From the IMG/VR virus record IMGVR_UViG_3300032288_000862, positions 1-39,159 of that record: a stretch of DNA of 39,159 nt, one strand, 5' to 3'. The stretch's first letter is position 1. Every line of letters begins with the position of its first letter. The notes under the pieces are model-generated. The model was given only the letters and a program-made list of their open reading frames with translations, had not been told where the DNA came from and made no database searches. This stretch comes from a virus. This document shows, one piece after another, positions 1-6,000 of this stretch. A program made the translations under genes and the position numbers.

Positions 1-576
1 ATCCTAGAGGTGGAGATGAAGGATGTCACCTACGACATGATCAAGAGACTCAAGAGAGACCTCGTGATTGAGGGTAAGACTGAGGTGATACTGGCTGACA
101 CGGCAGTGAAGTTGATGATGAAGGTACACCAGCTATGCAGTGGTACGATTAAGTTTGAGAGTGGCAACAGCATGGTGCTGGACACCAGCAAGGCTGAGTT
201 CATTAAACAAAAATTTCAAGGAAGTAAGATAGGCATCTTCTATAAATTTAAGGAAGAGTTGTCTGCCCTGAAGGATGTGTTTGGTGATGATCTTACAACT
301 GATCTTAGTATATTTGAGAGCACAGATAAAAGCATTGCTCTTCAGATAGTTAGCGGCAGGGAAGGGATCAGTCTTAGGCATGCCAAGTACTTGGTGTACT
401 ACAACATTGACTTCAGTGCTACCAGTTATTGGCAGAGCAGAGACAGGATGACAACCAAGGATCGTTCGTTCAACCATGTGTACTGGGTCTTCAGTAAGGG
501 AGGCATTGAGCATGACGTGTACAAGGCTGTGATAAAGAAGAAGGACTACACAGTTAATCATTTTAAGAATACATAG
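1..576 (+). CDS. SF2/SNF2-type helicase, C-terminal part (5' end outside window)
   Basis: This is the C-terminal RecA-like half of a superfamily 2 (SNF2-like) phage helicase, an ATP-driven DNA translocase of the replication or recombination arm. The frame is open to the window edge (codons ATC, CTA, GAG before the GTG at 10), so the N-terminal half with the Walker motifs lies upstream. Visible helicase features are a motif V-like stretch (SGREGISL, about 115 residues after the GTG) and a motif VI-like stretch (SYWQSRDRM) that supplies the arginine finger in this family. The text closely resembles helicases of crAss-like and other Bacteroidetes phages. The TAG stop at 574-576 overlaps the first two bases of the tRNA-like element that follows. 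The helicase-C assignment is firm; the exact subfamily is inferred. Confidence 0.85.
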   Translation: MLEVEMKDVTYDMIKRLKRDLVIEGKTEVILADTAVKLMMKVHQLCSGTIKFESGNSMVLDTSKAEFIKQKFQGSKIGIFYKFKEELSALKDVFGDDLTTDLSIFESTDKSIALQIVSGREGISLRHAKYLVYYNIDFSATSYWQSRDRMTTKDRSFNHVYWVFSKGGIEHDVYKAVIKKKDYTVNHFKNT

Positions 577-678
577 TCAGGTGGTGGAATGGAGACACAC
601 ATTGGAACTGCTTGTAAAAGTAATGGCACATTGAGATACCCTTAGATGTGCGTGCAGGATTATAACCTGCCCTGACTA
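575..678 (+). tRNA. tRNA-Leu-like (class II) element with aberrant anticodon arm and T-loop
   Basis: The element folds as a long-variable-arm tRNA. The acceptor stem is AGTCAGG (575-581) with CCTGACT (671-677), 7 perfect pairs, then a discriminator A at 678. T8 is at 582. The D-arm is GTG (584-586) with CAC (596-598) and a loop holding the A14, GG and A21 equivalents, very like bacterial tRNA-Leu. The variable arm is GCACAT (626-631) with ATGTGC (646-651). The T-stem is GCAGG (654-658) with CCTGC (666-670) around a 7-base loop, directly abutting the acceptor strand. Two parts are wrong for a normal tRNA: the anticodon stem (600-604 with 621-625) closes a 16-base loop instead of 7, and the T-loop reads ATTATAA rather than TTCRANY. 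No anticodon can be assigned with confidence. CCA is not fully encoded. It may be a degenerate tRNA or a tRNA mimic. Confidence 0.5.
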
Positions 679-698
679 CACATTTAAAATAAAACAAT

Positions 699-851
699 AT
701 GGAAAAGATTTGGAATTACGTATTTCATTGGAATGAATACACAAAGAAGTGGTACGCTGTACACAGGGACAGGTACCTAGAGTATTGGAGTACTGACAAG
801 GATAACTTCCCATCAGATGAGAACTTAAACAATCTAATCGATGAACTATGA
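699..851 (+). CDS. Small conserved phage protein, 50 residues
   Basis: The ATG at 699 follows an A-rich leader (AAAATAAAACAAT), the usual Bacteroidetes ribosome-binding context. The product is 50 residues, rich in aromatic residues (W, Y, F) and charged at the C-terminus, starting MEKIWNYVFHWNEYT and ending NNLIDEL. It has no signal peptide or membrane span. The stop overlaps the next start as ATGA (848-851), which supports translation and coupling. It reads like small proteins common in Bacteroidetes phages that begin with a WNYVFHWN-type motif. The function is unknown. Confidence 0.65.
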   Translation: MEKIWNYVFHWNEYTKKWYAVHRDRYLEYWSTDKDNFPSDENLNNLIDEL

Positions 852-1087
852 AACAGACAGCAATACAGAAAGCCATCACGATGGTGAGAAGTAGAATGGA
901 ATCGATGGATGAAACTCTAATGGGTAAGCATACTATTCACCACCTTCAGCAGGTTGAGAGATTATTGTACGAGTTGCTTGATGCAGAGAAGGAGCAGATT
1001 AAAGATAGTTATGAACAGGGGTACTCAGATGGATATCCCGATAACGGAAATTCAGGAGAACAATACTACAACGAAACTTACAAATGA
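848..1087 (+). CDS. Small phage protein with C-terminal EQYYNETY motif, copy 1
   Basis: A 79-residue protein of unknown function. It begins MKQTAIQKAI, contains a probable helical, charged middle segment including EKEQIKDSYEQGYSDG, and ends GEQYYNETYK. The same first five residues, the EKEQIK core and the EQYYNETY tail recur in the next gene, so the two are tandem paralogues. This type of short protein is common in Bacteroidetes phage genomes. The start is fixed by the ATGA overlap with the 50-residue gene upstream, and it overlaps the following gene in the same way (1084-1087). No catalytic motif is visible. Confidence 0.75.
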   Translation: MKQTAIQKAITMVRSRMESMDETLMGKHTIHHLQQVERLLYELLDAEKEQIKDSYEQGYSDGYPDNGNSGEQYYNETYK

Positions 1088-1302
1088 AACAGACAGCAGT
1101 AGATTGGTTGGTTGAGAGACTAAACAAGTTAGGATTTGCTCAAGTTGTGACAGACGAAGAAATTGGAAAAGCCAAAGAGATGGAGAAGGAGCAGATAAAA
1201 GAAGCCTATAAAGATGGGTCTAGAGATTTGGAAATTCAATATTCAGATGTTGGAGAAATTAATTCAGAACAATACTATAACGAAACCTACGGAGATGAAT
1301 AG
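1084..1302 (+). CDS. Small phage protein with C-terminal EQYYNETY motif, copy 2
   Basis: A 72-residue paralogue of the preceding gene. It starts with the same MKQTA (15 identical bases at the gene start, ATGAAACAGACAGCA, in both copies), keeps the EKEQIKEAYKDG core and ends SEQYYNETYGDE. The middle section has diverged. The pair looks like an old tandem duplication of about 236 bases. It is coupled to both neighbours: ATGA at 1084-1087 and an 8-base overlap with the next gene at 1295-1302. The function is unknown; the conserved C-terminal peptide is probably the working part or a binding tag, which is inference. Confidence 0.75.
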   Translation: MKQTAVDWLVERLNKLGFAQVVTDEEIGKAKEMEKEQIKEAYKDGSRDLEIQYSDVGEINSEQYYNETYGDE

Positions 1303-1474
1303 AAAACAATTCCTAAAGCGGTTAGGATTACTAACCATTTCAGCACCTGCAATACTAGCAGAGCAGTCGCAAATTGCGACCACAAATACAGCCAACATAA
1401 AACTAGTACCAGGCTCACAAGAACGAATGAGGATAGGTTCAAATGGAGATTCTTACTATTATAAAATTTATTAA
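1295..1474 (+). CDS. 59-residue protein with Tat-like signal peptide
   Basis: I start this gene at the ATG at 1295, not at the upstream in-frame ATG at 1214, because the latter would overlap most of the previous gene. The resulting N-terminus, NRKQFLKRLGLLTI, resembles a twin-arginine signal: a basic RK pair, F-L-K, a hydrophobic stretch, then APAILA before EQ, a plausible signal-peptidase site. The remaining 35 or so residues are polar and end DSYYYKIY. If exported, the mature product is a tiny periplasmic peptide. Only one R of the usual RR pair is present, so Sec export or no export remains possible. Function unknown. Confidence 0.6.
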   Translation: MNRKQFLKRLGLLTISAPAILAEQSQIATTNTANIKLVPGSQERMRIGSNGDSYYYKIY

Positions 1475-1484
1475 CTGAAAAACT

Positions 1485-1799
1485 ATGAGCGGAGGACACT
1501 TTAATTACGATCAAAGAAGAATAGATCCTATAGCGGATGATATTCAAAGAGAGATAGACAATAACGGTAGGGCACTCACAGAACAGGAGAAGAGAGATTA
1601 TTATTGGGATGATGACAAGCCTACTCACCATTACGAATATCCTGAAGAGGTTATTGCAGAGTTTAAGAAAGGAGTTGAGTACCTTAGACTAGCAGCCATA
1701 TATGCCCAACGAATTGATTGGCTGTTAAGTGGTGATGATGGGGAAGAATCATTCTTGGAAAGATTAAAAGAAGAACTAGACGAATATAGAAATGCCTGA
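1485..1799 (+). CDS. Conserved phage protein of the MSGGHFNY type
   Basis: A 104-residue acidic protein that begins MSGGHFNYDQRRIDPIADDI, an N-terminal signature shared by a small conserved phage protein found across several host groups. The rest is probably mostly helical, with an RDYYWDDDKPTHHYEYP stretch in the middle and a long charged C-terminal helix. No signal peptide, membrane span or catalytic motif is visible. It is the only gene of this cluster with a clear gap before it (10 bases, GAAAAACT leader). Its last 8 bases overlap the next gene. The family is recognised; the function is not known. Confidence 0.75.
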   Translation: MSGGHFNYDQRRIDPIADDIQREIDNNGRALTEQEKRDYYWDDDKPTHHYEYPEEVIAEFKKGVEYLRLAAIYAQRIDWLLSGDDGEESFLERLKEELDEYRNA

Positions 1800-1983
1800 C
1801 ATCACAATGTGCCCGGGGACAAATTGTCCCCATAAAGAAAAATGCTATCGCTTTATGGCAAAGCCTAGCGAGTATTGGCAATCCTACTTTACAGAGCCAC
1901 CCATCAAAGATGGCAAATGTGATATGTACTGGGGAGAGAATCAAATCAATATCTGGAATCAACTTAAAGAGATAGTGAAATGA
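1792..1983 (+). CDS. Four-cysteine small phage protein, possible metal binder
   Basis: A 63-residue protein with four cysteines at positions 7, 12, 18 and 43 (C-x4-C-x5-C-x24-C) set in MCPGTNCPHKEKCYRF and GKCDMYW. The spacing suits a zinc- or iron-sulphur-binding fold, but no known family can be named with certainty. A similar small protein with the CPHKE-CYRF pattern is frequent in Bacteroidetes phages. It overlaps the preceding gene by 8 bases and the next by ATGA (1980-1983), so translation is probably coupled. It is probably cytoplasmic. Metal binding is inference from cysteine spacing. Confidence 0.7.
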   Translation: MPDITMCPGTNCPHKEKCYRFMAKPSEYWQSYFTEPPIKDGKCDMYWGENQINIWNQLKEIVK

Positions 1984-2198
1984 CAATCTATCTAGGTGAC
2001 CAAGCAAAGAAGTTATTCTACATGAGAGAGGTTCCTGTAGGATCTATAGGCGTGTTCCAATCACACGTTGGTGAGTGGCTGTACTGGTACAGCGATGGGT
2101 TCACATACGATACAGGGTTCGCTGACACTGAGGCAGAATCATTGATGATTGCTAAGAGAAACTTTAGGCCCTATGACAGAGCAGCAGGTACAGACTAA
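1980..2198 (+). CDS. Hypothetical protein, 72 residues
   Basis: Not recognised. The protein is 72 residues with a compact, probably beta-rich central region (VGSIGVFQSHVGEWLYWYSDG), tyrosine- and tryptophan-rich, followed by an acidic helix and a basic segment. It has no signal peptide or membrane span. The start is set by the ATGA overlap with the four-cysteine gene upstream. Its 3' end overlaps the first 26 bases of the VRR-NUC gene, which suggests that it belongs to the same early transcription unit. Confidence 0.6.
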   Translation: MTIYLGDQAKKLFYMREVPVGSIGVFQSHVGEWLYWYSDGFTYDTGFADTEAESLMIAKRNFRPYDRAAGTD

Positions 2199-2427
2199 GT
2201 TAATGAAGGACCTGGAGGATCAGGGGTACTACGTTATCAAGTTGATTAAGACCAACAAGAACGGTATCCCTGACCTTATCGCTATCCCTAAGGACTCTGA
2301 CGTTGAGTTCTACGAGGTGAAGCGAGCGACAGGTAAGCCAAGTAAACTACAGGAATATAGAATCAAAGAACTACAGAAACATGGAATCAAAGCAGAGCTC
2401 TTTTACGGAAGAGAGAAAGAAGATTGA
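2173..2427 (+). CDS. VRR-NUC domain nuclease
   Basis: A stand-alone VRR-NUC protein of 84 residues, a PD-(D/E)xK nuclease of the kind many phages use on branched or replicating DNA. The catalytic pattern is visible: NGIPDLIAI supplies the GxPD aspartate and, about 15 residues later, FYEVK supplies the E-x-K pair. The N-terminus MTEQQVQTKLMKDLEDQGYY is typical for the family, so I chose the ATG at 2173 over the TTG at 2149 and the internal ATG at 2203. The length matches minimal phage VRR-NUC proteins. It lies next to a DnaA-like DNA-binding gene and after a helicase, which fits replication or recombination. Its substrate is not shown by the sequence. Confidence 0.85.
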   Translation: MTEQQVQTKLMKDLEDQGYYVIKLIKTNKNGIPDLIAIPKDSDVEFYEVKRATGKPSKLQEYRIKELQKHGIKAELFYGREKED

Positions 2428-2866
2428 TAATCTACGGAACATCGTTGAGCTAGTAACAGGAGAACGTATCCTATCTACAACAAGGTACCGTGGTGAGGTG
2501 GAAGCCAGAATGATATTCTCCTCACTACTAAAGGACACAGGCATGCACGTTGAGAGCATAGCATACAACTTAAAGAAGAGCAGATACGCTGCTGAGTACT
2601 ACCTTAAAAGATTCAATGACCTTGTTGAACTGGATTCAAAATTTAGAAGTTTATATCTGAAGTGCAAGGAGATGGTGGTTATGAATAAATTTAGGGACGA
2701 ACCCGTTGATTCATACAATATTGTTGGTAGATTAGTACAAGAGAATGAGGCACTTAAGCAGGAGATCAGATTACTCAAAGAAAGAATGAGACCTATTTAC
2801 AATTTTATAACAGAGAAAGAATGGATGCAAGACTCCAACAGGAAAGAGACAGAGCTGCAAGGATAG
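2381..2866 (+). CDS. DnaA domain IV-like helix-turn-helix protein
   Basis: A 161-residue protein whose residues about 20-100 resemble the C-terminal DNA-binding domain of DnaA (Bac_DnaA_C): an EARMIF helix, a SIAYNLKKSRYAAEYYLKRF helix-turn-helix-like stretch and a following D-x-x-FRSLY helix. The C-terminus is a probable coiled coil (LVQENEALKQEIRLLKERM). There is no AAA+ ATPase domain. Small DnaA-domain-IV proteins are common in Bacteroidetes phages and may bind the replication origin or act as regulators. The HTTV-type signature of true DnaA is not kept. The ATG at 2381 gives a 47-base overlap with the nuclease gene; no later good start exists. It overlaps the next gene by 46 bases. Confidence 0.65.
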   Translation: MESKQSSFTEERKKIDNLRNIVELVTGERILSTTRYRGEVEARMIFSSLLKDTGMHVESIAYNLKKSRYAAEYYLKRFNDLVELDSKFRSLYLKCKEMVVMNKFRDEPVDSYNIVGRLVQENEALKQEIRLLKERMRPIYNFITEKEWMQDSNRKETELQG

Positions 2867-3018
2867 CCTTCACTACAGAAGGCTTCCATGCCAGCGTTGC
2901 TGAGATCTACGAGAAGCTCGTGGACAGGGAGTACGTATCCGTTAAGGATGATGTCAAGAGCCTTATCAAGGATCTTAGGGATATCATCAAGACAATAGAA
3001 TATGGGGAAGACTTTTAG
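2821..3018 (+). CDS. Hypothetical protein, 65 residues, last gene of the + arm
   Basis: Not recognised. A 65-residue charged, probably all-helical protein (MDARLQQERDRAARIAF at the start, KSLIKDLRDIIKTIEYG near the end). There is only one ATG, so the start at 2821 is fixed although it overlaps the upstream gene by 46 bases. Its TAG stop (3016-3018) overlaps the TAA stop of the giant minus-strand gene, and its last codons form half of a hairpin at 3000-3033. It has no signal or membrane segment. The function is unknown. Confidence 0.6.
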   Translation: MDARLQQERDRAARIAFTTEGFHASVAEIYEKLVDREYVSVKDDVKSLIKDLRDIIKTIEYGEDF

Positions 3019-3033
3019 TCCTTGCCCCCATAT
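3000..3033. terminator. Hairpin spanning two convergent stop codons
   Basis: ATATGGGG (3000-3007) pairs with CCCCATAT (3026-3033). The interior extends with AAGAC against GTC-C-TT around a TTTTA loop, with a few bulged bases. The hairpin contains the stop codons of both the + strand 65-residue gene and the - strand 2795-residue gene. Neither side has a strong T-run, so it is a candidate bidirectional terminator or mRNA 3' end stabiliser, not a textbook intrinsic terminator. Confidence 0.5.
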
Positions 3034-6000
3034 ATCTGATCCTTCATTCTCTTCTTAAACTCTCTTTGTTCCTTCTCGAAGGCTTTAATCTCCTGCTGTA
3101 TCTCATACCCTGGAGAATTCTCTCCATAGAGTTCATTGTACTGCTCAGGGTAGTACCTCTTCAAGTCAGTCTTGTTGATGCCCTTAGATCCACCACCTCT
3201 ACTACCACCACCACTTGATGACTTCTTCTTAGCAGGTGCTTCACCCTTGTATGCATCAGCTACTCCAGCCTCTTCCTTAAGACCCTTCATGTAAGTCTTG
3301 ATGTAGTTGTATTCAGGTATGGATGTTCCAAATAAGTTTAATACTATTTGAGCTCCATTAAATGCTGTGTTCAAGGCAAGTACCTTAAGCCCTTCATCTT
3401 CTGTTAAGCTCTCTATACCGTTCTTATCTACCTTATCATAGATTACCTTTAGCTCATTTTTAGTTGCTATAAAGTCAGCATATCTAGCGTATGCTACTAT
3501 AAACTGAGGGATATATTTACCTATTGCACCAGCTACCTCCTGCTCTCCTTTGAATCCGACAACCTTATCTACAGGAAGTGGATCAATGAATACACTATCC
3601 TTCAATAGCTTCTTAATCCTAGCTTTCTGAGCCTCATCATCTGTTGATTCAATGAGCATGGTCGCTGCCAGTTGAAGAATTGCCTTACCTCCAGCAGCAT
3701 ACTTACTACCAGCAAGAGATATAGCGTTTGATGCTAACTCATTTAAGAATCCTTCTCCAGTTATCAAATCTTTTAGAAGATCCTCACCCCTCTTCTCATC
3801 ATCATCATCTCCTAGTAGCATTAGTCCTAGGGCATATGTTGCCGTTGAAAGAAACCCATAAGCGGCCACGTTCAATGCAATCCCCAGTGGCTTTTGTAGT
3901 TGACTCAATGAGCTCAATGCTCCCTCTTCATTCAAGACCTCTCCTGCCTCTCTAAATCCATTTATAAATTCTGTTGACTCCCTAAATGGATAGTTGCTAA
4001 AGAATCCCAGGATCTGTCCTTCTGCTGTGTTCTTTGATACAGTACCTTCAGCTCCAAAAAGATTAGCCAAGAACTTTGGAGCTATCCTAACTTCACGTCT
4101 TTGTCCTGCCTTAGTGGTGGGGCCTATAATCTTTTCAGTCTGTGCATCTGCTACAGCTGATGACTCCCTGATAGCTTTTCCATACTTCTCTCTGTATGCT
4201 TGGCTATCATTAAACCTATTCATGTCAAAGTCTACACCAGTAATGTCTTTAAATTCAGACTTGAATGTAGGCATCCATGAGGTAACCATCATCGTTCTTT
4301 CTGGAAGACCAGATAGGTAGTTTGTAGCCTTAGTAAATCTTCCTTGTGGTTCAATCTTTCCCTGATTAATATCAATAGCCTTGCTTATATTATCTCTTAA
4401 CAACATCGGACTATCTGTAAACTCAAGAAGTTTTTTCATGGCTCCCTGCTCACCGAACAATGACTTATATCCTGACAGTGTTTTAGATCGAACCGGATAA
4501 GATATAAGTGTTGATCCAAGTTCAACAGCAGTTCTAATTGGTCTGAACAATGTCATTGCTGCTCTTGCTGACAACAAGTTTCTAAATATAAAATTAGTCT
4601 TGACCTTATCAAACTCAAATTTCAGCGCATCAGATAGTGTGTATGATATGGTATTCATCAACTCTATTTTACTATCACCAACTATTTTCTTTACGCCTGA
4701 AAGAGTATTGTTGATATCCTGTAGTGCACCAGACAAGAAATAATCACGACCAGTCTGCTCTACACCTGCTATGAATAGCTTTTCAAAGTTAGTCATAACA
4801 GCACCAACCTTTTCGCTTACTCTTTCTTTACCAGTACCAGCCTTTATTCTTACGTTGCCATTCTCTGCTGAGGCACTTGGCTGAACCTGATCCTTACCGC
4901 CCTTAAGTCTAACTCTCAACATGTGGAATGGAATTTCTTTAAATGATTTTCCACTAAGCTCATTAGCTGCTTTCTGCTTTGGCGTAATGGCATCTGCCTT
5001 GTATGCCATCACAGCATCAAAGAATCCTTTCTCATTCTTAGAAAAGAACTTGCCATCGTTAGCCATGTAGCTATCGTATACAGCCTTTGGATCTACGTTG
5101 CCATCACTATCCTTGGGTAGGCTATCCCAAATTTCCTTAATAATATCCAGCTCTGATGAGCCTAGTCCAATCGTTTTTAGTATTGATGGCTTTCCAGATG
5201 AGTAGTTATCTCTCATCTCCCTACTGTTAAGTATCTCTTTAAACCAGTCCCGACTACCAATATTCTTAATCCCTTTATTTTCTGGATCAAACTGAGACAT
5301 GTACTCTTGAAGGTATGTGGTTAGTATACCTATCTTGTGCATATCCTTATTCTTAATCTTATATTTATTCTTAAGATTTAAGAACTCGCTGTAGCTCTTT
5401 TTATTAAAGTTCTCGTAAGATGCAATCGCTCTATTGAATGGGGCCACAATAAACTTCTGTAGTGCTCCAGCCTTAGCACGACCCATGCCAAGTAAGCCCT
5501 GCCAAAATGCACTCTCTTGTTCAGCAAGGTCCTTTCTTCCTTCTTCAGAGCTCTTATTAAACTTAGAGCTGTTAACTTGTTTCGCAAGTGGATCAAGCCC
5601 ACTGCTTGTATATGCTTTTGAAACAATAGGGGCAAATCTATATACGTCTATTTCTCCGTTGCTAATGTTCTCTAGCAAATCATTTAATATGAATAGGTTT
5701 TCAGGAGATAAACTTTCAAGGTCAGCATCACTAAGCTCTAAGTATCTACGAATCAAATCATTCTCCTCATTGCTAAAGTCTCTATTTACCTTTGGTCGTT
5801 GATTCTTTATCTCATCAATCAGGTCCTTCTTTATCTTAGCTATTTCTTTTGAGTATTTCTTTTCAACAGCAGCCTGATCTTCTCCAACAAGCTTAATAAA
5901 TTCATCGTACTTTTCTTGATCTATATCACCATTCTCTAGTAGCTGATCAGCCTTTCTCTTGAATGAGTTGATATCTTTTATCAATGCTACATAATCCTCT

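Noticed and set aside
133-561. Open frame of 142 codons on the minus strand opposite the helicase.
   Set aside because: It is antisense to a clear helicase C-terminal domain, has low-complexity hydrophobic content and no supporting context.
1214-1294. Upstream in-frame ATG for the Tat-like small gene.
   Set aside because: It would overlap 89 bases of the preceding gene and place a non-signal segment before a signal-like N-terminus; the ATG at 1295 fits better.
2149-2172. TTG start for the VRR-NUC gene.
   Set aside because: The ATG at 2173 gives the family-typical MTEQQVQTK start.
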